Notes: generated by a model from the letters alone, not told the origin. A stretch of DNA of 29,276 bases from Reticulitermes lucifugus (GCA_026260175.1 JAKCWW010001914.1:1-29276), one strand, 5' to 3'. Counted from the first letter of the stretch, positions 1 to 10,905 are shown. A program made the numbers and translations.

Positions 1-285
1 TATAATACAGTTCATTATGTTACCGCGTCATATGGCCGGTCCATATCTAGTTTTGTATAATACAGTCAATTATATTTTGCCTTTCAGGTCTATAGTGACT
101 TTGCAGAAATACCAAGAGGCAAAGTAGTAAAAAGATTCTTAGTAGTCGTAAGTACTGAGCGTACTATGAACTAACTCTGTTTAACATTTGGCGTTAGGAA
201 TGTGTTCCATGACACCAAACTGACTTCGTTTTGTATCCTTACCACTGCGCCTCTTCATCGAGATGAAGATGTTCGGAAGCAACAA

Positions 286-533
286 ACTCAGTTTCTACAT
301 ATTCTAACATGTATCCCCGTCGTGAAGTGTTCCTTTACAGCAAACTGACTCAGTTTCTACATTTTCCAACATGCTTCCCCGTCGTGAAGTGTTCCGTGAC
401 AGAAAACTGACTCAGTTTCTACATTTTCCAACATGCTTCCCCGTCGTGAAGTGTTCCGTGACAGAAAACTGACTCAGTGTCTACATTTTCCAACATGCTT
501 CCCCGTCGTCAAGTTTTCCGTGACAGAAAACTG
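286..533. repeat. 62-bp tandem repeat array, four good units
   Basis: Four head-to-tail 62-bp units start at 286, 348, 410 and 472, each beginning ACTCAGT and containing ACATGCTTCCCCGTCGT. Units 2 and 3 are essentially identical, and units 1 and 4 carry a few substitutions. Decayed versions of the same unit (TTCCATGACACCAAACTGAC, CATCGACAGG...GTGTTCC) flank it from about 190 to 660, and a faint echo lies near 1035-1100. This is satellite-like DNA with no coding sense. Confidence 0.92.
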
Positions 534-560
534 ACTCAGTTCCTAGGCTTACCAATGCGA

Positions 561-1450
561 TTCGCATTAGAGAGTACCTTGTTTTGTAAAGCAAAGTAAA
601 TCAGTTTCTGCACTAACAAACACGCTTTGCCATCGACAGGACACGTGTTCCATAACTACAGAATCTTGCCTCCTCCGAGAATAGTTTTATACGTCTGTGC
701 CTCTTGTTTGGCATGTCCGTGCCTGTGTGTTTAACATGATGTTGATTTCATAACATTTGGTGTGAAAATCTTGTTATTATAAAATTCTATGTTAGAGTTT
801 TTTAAATTAACAACTTTAGCATTGCCAATCTCACAAAATCCTAAGTGTAAGGCCTTTTTTTTATAGAAGAAGGTACACCTGTATGTATTTTGAAATTTTA
901 TGATATATTTAGTCATAAAAATAACAGTGTGGCAGCCATGCGACCAGAAAGATCTGTCGTAAAAAATTATATCTAACAATTAGGAACTGTCACCTTTCAA
1001 AATAAAATCTCTATGCAAACCAGTTTCTGTGAGGTAGGGAATGGTTAGTTTTGTATCTCATTTACGCCATACGCATCCCTTTACACCAAACTGTGGTCAT
1101 AAATCAGCCCACTGGAACATTTGGTTCTTCAACAGCGCTCCTAGTTTACACATTCCAACAACATTATTTTTAACACACTGATTTCATACTCTTTGCATTT
1201 TGCTCAAAATTTCGGATATCGCTGGTGTCCGAATTCTACATTATGACATTACTGTTACTTGAAACACTATACAGAATATTTCGTTCTCCGTTTTCGGAAC
1301 GTTCCGAGTTCAAATCTTGTCCTGTTACTGCCTATCGTGACCGAATTTATTCTTGGTTTTTGTCAGTCCGTCCAGGTATATTCCGGAATAATACCTGACA
1401 TAAATATATCAGTACTGCTTTTCTCCATATTATTTCAAAGTAATTCTGTA
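561..1450. other. no gene seen
   Basis: This stretch is AT-rich with T and A runs. The open frames on both strands are short, lack splice context and have no protein-like composition. Up to about 660 it holds degenerate units of the 62-bp satellite. Confidence 0.6.
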
Positions 1451-1458
1451 ATTCCTCA

Positions 1459-1743
1459 ATTTTTTTTGTGGAGAAGGGCCCCGCAGCAGATGCTACGGAC
1501 GCACCGTAGCCTTGAGGATTATTGTGCAACCCTTGTGATGAAGATGAAAAGAAAAATTATCAGTTTTTTTTTTCATTTTTCCAAGTAATGGAGCACCAGT
1601 TGAATGAAAGTGACAGGGGAAAACCCAAATACTCAGGGAAGAACCTGTTCCAGTGCCAGTTTGTCCACCACAAATCCCACATGGATTGACCCGGGATCGA
1701 ACCCGGGCCTCCGCGGTGGGAGGCCTGAGCCATTGCACGGCCT
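1459..1743 (-). repeat. tRNA-derived SINE with target-site duplication
   Basis: Read on the - strand, the element starts at 1743 with a tRNA-like head: GGCTCAGGCCTCCCACCG, then a B-box core GGGTTCGATCCCGGGTC. A body follows containing GGGTTTTCCCCTGTCAC, and it ends near 1459 in an A-run (T-run on +). It is flanked by ATTCCTCAATTT (1451-1462) and ATTCCTCACTTT (1744-1755), a 12-bp duplication with one mismatch. Head, tail and duplication together indicate retroposition. The exact tail boundary overlaps the left duplication. Confidence 0.82.
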
Positions 1744-1755
1744 ATTCCTCACTTT

Positions 1756-2458
1756 ATAAGTATAGCATGTTCTATTCATTAACCATAAATACGTAAATAC
1801 TGAAACGCTGTAGTTACAATGAAGTTTGAGTCATGACTTCTCTTTTGCCTATGACGTATTTATGCCGTATACATTGACCTTAAGAAAGAGCTAGTGAAGG
1901 TCGCGCCTGACGGTGATTCGTACAGGGGTAGACGGGGTATCGATTTGTAAACCTCCAGGGTAGAAGGGGCAGTCTATATTTATCCAGCAGTAATGACAAT
2001 CCTTGCGCAGGACACAATACGGTAGTACCTACCGAATATCTGATCAAATTTGTCATGGAACGTCTTTAAATAAGTGGTGTCTGTTGGTTGTAGTGGAGTC
2101 ACGTTTTGAAGATGTTAAAAGAGGAGTTAAGTGGAGACGCAAAACCGGGCACTGACCGTTGCTGTTAACACACCAATAATTTAAAGTTTAATTGTAGTTT
2201 ATATCATATCTGACATGCAAAAATCGAGGAACTTGTGCAGGAAATGTAGGTAGAGGCTCGTGATACGACGCTTGCTACGGAAATGTCATTGCTTTCTTTT
2301 GTTAACCAAATGAATACTGAAGTCTAAATCGTTTACGAGGCACCTTAAACAATTTATGTGTTGTCATTCTATTCTGTTGTGTTGCCCTTGGTGATATTGA
2401 TCGATGTCATCGCTTTGAGAAATACGACGTGTGTCTTGTGGTCCCGACTTCGAAAACC
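1756..2458. other. upstream region of candidate exon 1
   Basis: No repeat was recognised here. If exon 1 is real, this holds the promoter and 5' leader. A TTTAAATAAG box near 2065 is the only TATA-like element, and a short upstream ATG frame (MLKEEL..., about 2110-2168) would act as an upstream ORF. None of this is more than suggestive. Confidence 0.3.
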
Positions 2459-2512
2459 ATGCTTCTGTGTCGCATTGTGGGATATCGTCCGTTCGTATAC
2501 ACAACTTTTAGG
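2459..2512 (+). CDS. candidate first coding exon of the SP-rich gene (partial)
   Basis: An ATG in a fair context (AAAACC before it, A at -3) opens 18 codons reading MLLCRIVGYRPFVYTTFR and ends AGG followed by the donor GTAAGT at 2513. It ends in phase 0, which matches the phase-0 start of the next exon at 5508. The same frame is open upstream for about 45 codons back to a TGA, with no other ATG, so this would be the first ATG. The short basic and aromatic N-terminus could be a targeting peptide, but that is inference. A TTTAAATAAG box near 2065 could be TATA-like. Against the call: the sequence is short, an ATG plus a donor can arise by chance, and the true start could lie outside the window. 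Confidence 0.4.
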
Positions 2513-2765
2513 GTAAGTGGGTGTTTATTTGAACACCGAAGGTTTACAACATTTCAGATGTGTTTATACTGTACAGTAACCTAAACGCTTACGTGACTGA
2601 GTTAGGAATGATTAACTGGCGGATGACTGAATAGGTAATTAATTAATTACTGCATTAATGAGCGAATTATGAGTGAAATAATGAGAAATTTAGTGGGTGG
2701 TTTAGTAAGTTAGTACTGAACTCGCACAACGCCTGTTGATGTTTCATGTGGGAATTGTTGGTGTT

Positions 2766-3032
2766 TTAAAAGATAAATGTGTCCCCTATCACGCCATAAA
2801 GGCGTATGAAAGAGTGGTGGCATATCTCCACTCATGCTTAGCCTCGCCATTGGGTATTGTGAGTGGTCAGTTTTATGCCGCGACTGCTTTACTCCCTTTT
2901 ACGCAATCAGTAGGACGCTGGATAGGTCTCAGAGCTGTTCTGGAGAATTTGGGAGTAGAGAAATATCTGTTACCCTGCCGGGAATCGAACTACGATTCCT
3001 CGGACGTCTAGCCCGTAGCCTATCCCAGCTCC
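2766..3032 (-). repeat. tRNA-type SINE, second family
   Basis: On the - strand the head at 3032 reads GGAGCTGGGATAGGCTACGG and then a B-box-like GTAGTTCGATTCCCGGCA. The body runs to about 2766. Flanks are TTGTTGGTGTT (2755-2765) and TTGTTGCTGTT (3033-3043), an 11-bp duplication with one mismatch. The open frames across it come from the SINE and are not genes. Confidence 0.68.
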
Positions 3033-3254
3033 TTGTTGCTGTTGTCAATATCATCATTGAATCTGGAGCATAAAATTTGCTGACAAAACCTCGTCCAAAG
3101 AACCGAACCTGAAGCAGCTTGAAACAGCTCTAGGCAGACAGCTACATTTACGAGCCCACTAAGACGCTAGAACTTGACAGACTAACTAACTGTATGCAGC
3201 ACTCGGTACTGCTATCTAGCGATAAGCTCATGACTTTTTCGGCAAATAAAATGC

Positions 3255-3285
<31 letters not shown>
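3255..3285. repeat. (AAT)n microsatellite
   Basis: About ten AAT units in an AT-rich intron stretch. Confidence 0.95.
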
Positions 3286-3812
3286 TCATTTTCATAAAAT
3301 TTTATTACGATATGAACAATTTCTGAAGTTACCTTTGAATTGTGTGTTCCCTGAGCTAGTTGCAGCAAAAGCAGCACTAGTCAAATATTCAGGCTTAGCT
3401 GAGGAAGATAAGACCTTTGTTGATATTAAAATCTTGTCCTTAAGACTTCCAGTAATTGTGCCCTAGAAACAAGGGAAACAAAATAGCTTTATGGCGAAGA
3501 TAATTTAAATCGCAAAATTTAAATCAAACTACAAACCTGAGACACAACAGCTATCCTTTTATATGATCTGCAGAAGTTCACATTAGCATCTTTCGAATAA
3601 TGACAGGATTGCCAACGTGATGGCGTATGGCAGTATATTTCGGCGAGGAACATGTGTCATCTTGTTTGTTGTGCACGTACCGTATTTAGGAACTTTATCA
3701 TCAGTGAAGCTGGAACTTCTTTAAAATAAAAGAAATACGTTTTCGAGTGAACAGCAGCATGTAGACACTCACTGGAATTTACTGAATGTGAGTGAATCGA
3801 TTTGGTCTAGAC

Positions 3813-4297
3813 CAGTGGTTCCCAAACTTTTTCGGTCCACCGCCCCTTTGGTTCCATATACAGACCCACAGCGCCCCCCTACCTTTTTTAAAAAACATAA
3901 ATGCGCTTTTGTTTCCACTTTTATTTTATATTTAAAAAATCGTTTGCATAAAACTATAAGCGTTAAACTTAATGTTTTATGTGTTAATTAATAAATTAAA
4001 ATTTATTGTATTTTTTATGATTAACAATAATTCATCTAGCAATAATTTATTAAAAAATAATATGTGCTTGAATAAGATTCTTAAATTAAAATACTAAGGA
4101 ATTTAGTACATTTTTTTATTTTTGACACAAAAATTACTTTATTTGAATTTTATTATAAAAATAAATTCACTACTTGTCTACTAGCGCCCCCCTGTGATAA
4201 TAACAGCGCTCCCTTCCACCTCTCGTATCTATTAGCGGCCACCTCACTAATCCCACCGCCCCCCAGGGGGCGGTACCGCCCACTTCGGGAACCACTG
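3813..4297. mobile_element. non-autonomous hAT-type MITE
   Basis: The 485-bp element starts CAGTGGTTCCC and ends GGGAACCACTG, a perfect 11-bp terminal inverted repeat. It is flanked on both sides by the identical octamer GTCTAGAC (3805-3812 and 4298-4305). An 8-bp duplication plus a CAGTGGTTC-like terminus is the signature of hAT transposons. GC-rich ends (GCGCCCCCC, GGGGGCGGTACCGCCC) enclose an AT-rich core with no transposase frame, so it depends on an enzyme made elsewhere. The exact duplication suggests a fairly recent insertion. It lies in the proposed first intron. Confidence 0.93.
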
Positions 4298-4305
4298 GTC
4301 TAGAC

Positions 4306-5507
4306 GTTCATAAAGGCGGAAATGAAAGCAGACGCATCTGCTTGTTGTAATAAACATTGTCTGGTTATGTTTAGCGACAGATCGAACGTGGCCCTGAGAA
4401 TAATGATACAATGAAGGAAACCAGCAAAACCAAAGTTCCGTCTCACTGAAGTGTCACTCTTTCTTCCCGCTATCACAAAATGTAACGTTCATGTTAGTAC
4501 GTCTCAGTACACCAAAATTAGAGCGTAGAAAATTTCTACCACGTTTACACTTTGCCAAGATCGAAAGGTACTTAATAATGCCCTTTTATTTATTTTTCGC
4601 CCTGCAACCGTAACGTTAGTTATTTTCAGTGCAGATTCTTCTGACAGCAGTCAAATACCATTTAAAATGATCGATCTATAGTTCACGGAGCAAGAGATGG
4701 TCTCGCGAGGAGGGGGAGGGTGCTAGACGTGTCTGGCGCTGTGCGGGGGACTACTATTGGTAGGAGCCACAGACTGGTTCTACTGCCACACGCAGACTGA
4801 AAGCGTCAACCATTTCGAGTAGCGTGTAATGAGCTAGTGCACCGTGCGGTATGAACTCAGAATGGGTAGTAGCAACTCATCATTCGCCACGAAATCTTGC
4901 GCATGCGCATCCACCGCATTCCTAGCAGGAATCGTCTCCTTCTCTGTGGGTAGTACTGTCATACATTGTCAGTATTGTGCGTTACACGTGTTAAGGTTCT
5001 ACTGGCAGATCAAAATTGCCCTCACTTGAGTAAAACGGCAGAGACCATTAGCGTGTGCAGCACATTTTATTAGGTTGTGCGCCCAGGGAATTTTATTTTT
5101 AGTTTTTTGAAAGAGGAAAATTTGTTGAATACTCAGTAATAAAGGACCTTATTTTTATTCATCAAAGAAACTAAAGAAACTGAAATGTAACTATTTTTTT
5201 TAATTAATGACTAAACTCTACTTAAAAATACAAGCTTCAAAAATTAGACACAAAATACCAAATTTTGAGACATTATGCTGTGCTTGGGGGCACCCGGCAC
5301 ATCCCATGCACGTGCCTATGGTATAGATATCATTTCCTTCATTCCCTTCAGGTAAATGCCAGTGTAGCGCCTCGAATTATACAACGACAGATTTGTTTCA
5401 TGTCCTTTCGAATCCATTATTCACTACTAAGGCTGCCATTCCACGCTAGATTATCTGATTTATATGTGATCCATAGTTAAATAATTTTACATTCATACTT
5501 GTTGCAG
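4306..5507. other. rest of intron 1, with a GC-rich island
   Basis: About 4680-5000 is GC-richer than its surroundings, with CpG-containing words and the 12-bp palindrome at 4898-4909. It has no splice-bounded open frame and could be an unlabelled repeat or a regulatory stretch. 5260-5480 has a short open frame without protein-like support. Confidence 0.4.
4898..4909. promoter_or_regulatory. NRF1-like palindrome TGCGCATGCGCA
   Basis: A perfect 12-bp palindrome matching the NRF1 (insect Ewg) consensus YGCGCAYGCGCR. It sits in the GC-rich island upstream of exon 2. A partial relative, GTGCATGCGCAGTGC, occurs near 6388. It could mark an internal promoter, or be a chance site or part of a repeat. 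Confidence 0.3.
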
Positions 5508-5589
5508 GATGAACAGAGGCCTAGAGTTGCAGTGTCATCATGGGCAGCTGAATTGGATGCTAATCAGAATGGCTTTTTATCTTCACAAG
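5508..5589 (+). CDS. internal exon 2 of an unrecognised SP-rich protein gene
   Basis: The acceptor is TACTTGTTGCAG, ending at 5507, and the donor is GTAAGT from 5590. The 82-nt exon opens in phase 0 and ends in phase 1 (last base G). It encodes 27 residues beginning DEQRPRVAVSSWAAELDANQ and finishing NGFLSSQ. There is no stop in frame. Residue choice is protein-like, with a mixed charged and polar stretch around a single Trp. I know of no family with this sequence. It is short enough that the support comes mainly from the strong splice sites and from phase agreement with the next exon at 7557. Confidence 0.7.
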
Positions 5590-7556
5590 GTAAGTGCTAG
5601 AACAGCAACTGTATTATTCCTGGGATAATTTCACAAACTGGTGGTTTCTTTTTGATAGAAATGTCCCAGTACCCTGTAGTAGTCTAATATCAGTCCTTAA
5701 GCAGACACTTTTTGGGAAAATGCAGTGTACTAATGCAGTGTTTGTTAAACCTTTTGACACAGTGGTACTGCCATATCGAGTCTAAAACTATTAGTCAACC
5801 TGTGGATATGATTGTGGAGTTAAACTTGTGACCCGCTTACTTACTAACTGAGCTCCAAAACGCTATACGTCCTCAAGATTAAAGCATTGGCCTTGACAGC
5901 AAGATATGGGTCTTTTATGTCTGGGCGATGATTGCAGAGAAAACACATAGATCCTGTCAAAAACATAAGTCTATACTGCTTTCCACTGGTTTCAGTTTGT
6001 TAGATATTCAGTTTATAACGAGTACGAAGTCAAAGTTACACCCAACTCTAACCAGATTGAACAAAACAGAAAATTATAGAACTAACTTGCTTTTACAAGA
6101 CACGAGTGCACTCCAATCCAATGTGTTTTTAACTAAAATACATCGGCTACTGATCAAAAGCATCTAACGGTCTGACTTCCTCCTGCAAAGGCACTGCCAA
6201 GGTCAAAATCGTACTGCTGAATAACAAACGTTAGGTGCAGTCAGCATGGCATAGGTCACTGCTAGGCTCACCTCAGAACACTCAAGCATCGTTATATTCC
6301 TTCCAGAAATATTTACTGTGTTGAAAGTGAATTCATAGCTTCAGTTATTGTCCACGTTTTTGAAATGGACAGAGAAAGCTTCGTAGTGCATGCGCAGTGC
6401 TTTCGTTCTTACTAACTTGCTTCTTCACCCACACCAACAACTGGCAAGTAATCTGGTCACTAGTATACAGTAGTCTTCTTTTTTATAGTTTTATTGAGAA
6501 CTATTTGTTAACTAACACCATGTAACAGAGCCCTTCTTGAGAAGCACATAGATGCTTATCTCATTACAAGATTTACTGTCTTTTGTGGAACCCTACTATT
6601 CTTTGCTTTTTAACAAGTGTCTCTGACTGAACCACATTTCGAGCTAGCTGCATCCAATTTGTACCCAATTTCAATAATATTTATTGCAGTATTTCCTCAT
6701 ATTGATGACTAGTTCTCTCAATCAGTGTCTTTCGTCCACATACTTGAACTTACCTGCTTGTAAATTGTTTCCTGTTGTTTTCTATGGACCTCGAAGATCT
6801 GATGTTGTAATTTTTATTAGATAGGTCCTTGTAATTACTTTTACATTTTGTTGTTCCTTTTTAATTTGCTATTTTGTCTCCACTTTTATGTTCATGTTTT
6901 GGTTGCTTTATACTTTCATGAATTTATTTTTTAATTTAGTCTTTTACATTCGGTGTTTGTTTGAGTAGCCCAGTTTCACTCACAGGCTAAAAATCTTGTT
7001 AGCAATTGTTGAAGGTTTGTGTTGATTGATTAGCACAAAGCTAAATTTGACTACATACTCTGTCAATTCTTGTGCCTCCGTTTTACTGTTATTTTGAGAA
7101 TTATGTTCTTTAATAAGTAGGGTGGTGAGTGTATGAAAGGAAGAGCCATGACAGAAAGTTTTGGTGCAACTGAACACTTACACAAGCTTGTGTTAAAGTA
7201 AAAATAATTAACTGGAATGTTAAAAATATGATAGCAGGTATTATGTTAGTAGGTATGATAGGAAATGTCTCTTAACCCTATAAATTTGACAGTACAGTTA
7301 AACTCTGAATTTGGAATAGGCTCTCTGTATTTATGACTGCATTCATGGTAGCACAGTGCAGCCAATATGCGAAGTTATGTGTTATGGGTCTGACCAACTT
7401 CACTGGAAGAGCATCTGACTCGTCCACTTGAGTGCATGCTTACAAAAAGCTCACTTTACTAATTGTGTAACATAATGAATTTCACACAAATCAATTGCTT
7501 ATGTAATGAGATGCTTGTCTGCATGTCATTCTATGTACAAATCTATTGTGTTTCAG
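5590..7556. other. intron 2, no further feature
   Basis: AT-rich DNA between two matching splice sites. I saw no exon with coherent splice sites and no repeat I could name. The open frames here are short and isolated. Confidence 0.6.
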
Positions 7557-7637
7557 GCACATTCCGTCCTTTGTACCTGCGTTTCCAGTCGCCACCTGAC
7601 ATTAGTAACTTAAACAATGACTCAGTAGAGAAAGGAA
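7557..7637 (+). CDS. internal exon 3 of the SP-rich protein gene
   Basis: The acceptor is TTGTGTTTCAG, ending at 7556, and the donor is GTAAGT from 7638. The 81-nt exon starts in phase 1, so that with the G of the previous exon the first codon is GGC, and it also ends in phase 1 (last base A). It encodes GTFRPLYLRFQSPPDISNLN followed by NDSVEKG. It is symmetrical (1-1), so it could be skipped without breaking the frame. The RPLYLRF segment is the most ordered-looking part of the protein; the rest is polar. Function is unknown. Confidence 0.72.
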
Positions 7638-8009
7638 GTAAGTTATTGTATATCATGTACTTTAATTGTGTGCAAAACTATAACTAAATTGAAGTGTATG
7701 TGTCGTCTGGTAAAAGTGTAGTAACTTTACAGAGGAAGCCTGCTGCCTCCTTCATCAACGTAGATGTGGCTTTGATTATTTTAGGATACTTTATGTAAGT
7801 TTTACATGTGTACATTGTACAATCGTCTTGAATATTGGTCTTGACAAATTAAGTGTGGGAAATTGGGCACCATTAAGCGTTTTTGTTAGTGGATCTCTCA
7901 GTCCAAGGAGATATATGCGTATTTTTCATGCATGGTAGACTTCAGGAGAGCTGTCTTCAAGTTTTAGGATAATTTTGTAAGACATGATAAGATTGGGCTT
8001 CTTGATGTT

Positions 8010-8165
8010 ACCATCTTCTGGGATATGACAGCGTGTATTTGATCGATAGGTATTAGTGTCTTCATCTTCTGAATGTAAGAGTGTTAGGGGCAGAAGATTT
8101 CTCCATGACGTTGGTACCTATCCACCAAACTCCATTGTATCACATTCAAGGTGACCTAATCTTCA
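8010..8165 (+). repeat. dispersed repeat family A, copy 1
   Basis: It contains TTCTGGGATATGACAGCGTG and, 100 bp on, TTGGTACCTATCCACCA. Translated, the second part reads LVPIHQTPLYHIQGD, equivalent to LVPTYRVTWCHNLRD in the 20.5-kb copy. Related copies lie at about 10725, 18125, 20470, 23165 and 23485, all in the same orientation. I recall similar translated fragments from other insect genomes. The source element is unknown to me. Confidence 0.6.
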
Positions 8166-8511
8166 GTTAAGATGACTATTGCATAGTTTCATAGAACTGA
8201 TAATGCTATGATACAAAGCAGAGAAGTCAAGTAATTATGCTTCTTTACTCTTCATTTTAGTGTGCCTTTGCAGTCAGCTAAAACTACTTGGAAATGCCAC
8301 TGGATGCATGTGAAATTCAAGTGGTTGTTGGACCTTAATAGATTCTGATTATTGAGTATGGCCGTAGTCATGACTGTATTTTAGAGATTGTTCTGCATCT
8401 TAGGGTAAGAATTCCACACCATTTTGGAGGATGGATATGCATCTGCCTTCTGGTGGAACGGGGAACCCGCTCTAGAAGGCCTGCTAGAAAAAGCTACTCT
8501 CATTACCATGA

Positions 8512-8540
8512 CCTAACTAACTAACTAACTAATTAACTAA
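8512..8540. repeat. (AACT)n microsatellite
   Basis: About seven tetranucleotide units with one variant, directly beside the LINE remnant that follows. Confidence 0.9.
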
Positions 8541-8544
8541 GTCA

Positions 8545-8735
8545 CTCCATGGAGAAGAGTCCTCCTTGGGAAGCTAGTAGGTCCTCAACTAGTCAAGAAT
8601 TTCCTTGCATTTTATGGAACCTGGAGGTTCATAACAACATTCACAAGAGCCTGCCACATTTCCTTATCCTGAGCCATATCAATCCAGCCTATGCCCCCCC
8701 CCCACCATCTCACTTCTTGAAGGTCCCTGGACCAG
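8545..8735 (-). mobile_element. LINE remnant, - orientation (family B, copy 1)
   Basis: The + strand segment TTTCCTTGCATTTTATGGAA and its flanks match the stretch at about 11490 and the reverse complement of about 22330-22390. The 22.3-kb copy reads in the sense direction as a LINE ORF2 tail, so here the sense strand is -. The open + frame over it (MEKSPPWEASRSS...) is antisense repeat and not a gene. It is heavily decayed. Confidence 0.6.
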
Positions 8736-10059
8736 TCATATTATTTCAGAGGCTGAATCTAGCTCGAGGAAAGCAGAGAACCAATATGTTATTCCCCTTC
8801 CCTATTACACCTGAAGACTGAAGTGGATCCAACCTCCAAAAGGTCATTGGCTTTGTGGTCTCAGACAATGGAAAATGTCCGGAATTTCAGTAATGCCTGT
8901 GACAAATGTTTGTGTTCAAATAAATTTGAAATGTTACAGGTTTCTCCCTGCTCCCAAACAGACTGCCAGAATCAAATCTTGCAAGTCGAGGTAGTGAGGG
9001 AGCGGAGCATGAGAAGCTTAATCAGACATGGCCATCGCCATCTACTGGACGCCACTCCCCCCGGATCCCAAAGACTGCATCAAAAAGAGGCAGAAGGATT
9101 TTGGAACCGTTAAACAATGCTAACCCTCATGATGGTAATCTCACCAGCTTATTTATACTGAAGAGCACTGATATAGCATTTTCTGTTATCTGTTTTGTCT
9201 ATTGGATGGGAAGGGGTATTTCCTCTGTTCTTTGACAAATGGAGCTAATAACTTCCAAGGATTAAAGTTTCAGAGCATAGAGGTATTTTTTAAATGTTCA
9301 GGAAAAATGGTTATTTGGACCCAAACTCTAAGACCAAAGTATTATATTTGTGGATTTTAACTTGGTAGCATGTTCTGCAATATAAAGTTAGCACAAATGA
9401 TAAATGTAAAGAAAGGGGACAGTTGAATCCCATTTAACCACTTGAAGACTAAATGAATCCATATCATAAGTAAAGATTTATTTTTCTTGTCACAAAGAAA
9501 GCAGTGGATTTTCATTAGAAAGACCATTCAGTTATTCTGTTTATGGGAACATTTACTATATATTGTGAGAATCACGCTGTGTGGGCAAAATATAAAATTT
9601 GTTAAAGTAAAACATGGCTTTATCACATGAGCTTTAAAGAGTTGGTATTCCTTATTGCAAGTTTTTCACCATTTAAGTTTCATTGTCAATGATCTCAAGT
9701 CAGCAATCCCACTGTTAAATTTCCTCTATTTAAAATTTTCCTTATGTTTATATGTAAGTCCATTGCCCACCAACGACACTACGTGACATAACATGGTAAG
9801 TGTCTAATGGCAGCAGAGGTAAGGATTTTAAGATTTAATATCATACTAATCTGATTGGATTTGAACGAAAATTAATCTTCCAATGTGGACAGTAGATGTT
9901 GTCAAAACCAGACACAGAGTAACACCTTGCTGATCCAGACAATGTAAAGGAAAGTGCAGTGTGCATTAGGTGATAATCTAGATTAGCAGAAAGCATTATC
10001 GGGCTTCCTGTTGCTTTGCGTATTCTTCATTGGCCTTCTGCTCCAAAAACAGCTGATCT
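8736..10059. other. intron 3 stretch without recognised features
   Basis: A 96-codon + frame at 8823-9113 is open, but it has no splice context and directly follows the LINE remnant, so I treat it as repeat-derived or chance. The rest is AT-rich with no exon-like sequence. Confidence 0.5.
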
Positions 10060-10067
10060 CCCTCGAA

Positions 10068-10325
10068 CAGTTTTTCTCAACCTTTCTGAGCCGCAACCCA
10101 GATTAGGCCAATGGCTTTTCCTCACAACCCCAGGAGTCAGAAATAAAGATATGTGTAAAATAACAAACATATATCATTATAACAAATGTGATATTTGAAT
10201 TATTTAACGACATGAAAATAAATCTATGTGTTGCAAAATCATTATGCAAATCAATGTTTTGTGACCCACTCAGAACAGCTTCATGACCCAAATTTTGGTT
10301 GCAACTCATAGGTTGAGGGATGCTG
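10068..10325. mobile_element. short hAT-type MITE
   Basis: The left end reads CAGTTTTTCTCAACCTTTCT and the reverse complement of the right end reads CAGCATCCCTCAACCTATGA, so the terminal inverted repeats are recognisable but diverged. Flanking octamers CCCTCGAA (10060-10067) and CCCTACAA (10326-10333) agree at 6 of 8 positions. The CTCAACCTT terminus followed by GAGCCGCAACCC is typical of hAT MITEs. At 258 bp it has no coding capacity. It is older than the 3.8-kb element, judging by end divergence. Confidence 0.82.
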
Positions 10326-10724
10326 CCCTACAAGATTATGTCACTTTCAGTTTTGCTGATAGCTTCAAGTGTTTTCTATATTCAATTAAAACTTGAAATG
10401 TAAGTTATTATAAACAGTTGTAGAAAACAATGGAAGCAATCACCATTGAAAGACTCAGATTCAGGATTTTAGACCTGCCCATAAATCAAACTCCAAATTG
10501 TAGAATTGCATGTCACAAGGTCGATTGGGAAGACTGCAGCAGATGGAGGAAATAAATACAAGACCAGACCTGCCCATACTGAATCCATGTACATTGGCAT
10601 GCAAGATGACCTTCTAGCTTATAAAGTGCCCCAAAACTTGGATTAATATTATACATGAAGCATGCAGTGTGAGCCTTAAATCCTTAAATGCTGTGCGAGG
10701 TTTAAGGTTTTTGCAGTGGTGTGG

Positions 10725-10905
10725 ATGAGGTATCAGTTCTTCTGGGATATGACGCTGTGCCACAGTATTTGGTTCGTGGTGCTGAAGACAGCATAATTTC
10801 TCATTTTCAAGGGTCGAAGATGAGACCATTGTGCCCTCTCGAAACATCAGCAACCAAATACACTATGATGCAGCATTGTGTTGTGGAAGACCTACCTTAA
10901 ATGCT
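10725..10905 (+). repeat. dispersed repeat family A, copy 2
   Basis: It contains TTCTGGGATATGACGCTGTG, shared with the other family A copies, followed by the hammerhead-like GAAGATGAGA...TCTCGAAAC segment at about 10814-10846. No gene is present. Confidence 0.6.

Noticed and set aside
2736..3073. Two overlapping + frames of 91 and 79 codons
   Set aside because: They cover a - strand tRNA-type SINE bounded by an 11-bp duplication.
7788..7797. 10-nt micro-exon between TTATTTTAG and GTAAGT
   Set aside because: Ten bases would break the phase-1 to phase-1 link between exons 3 and 4.
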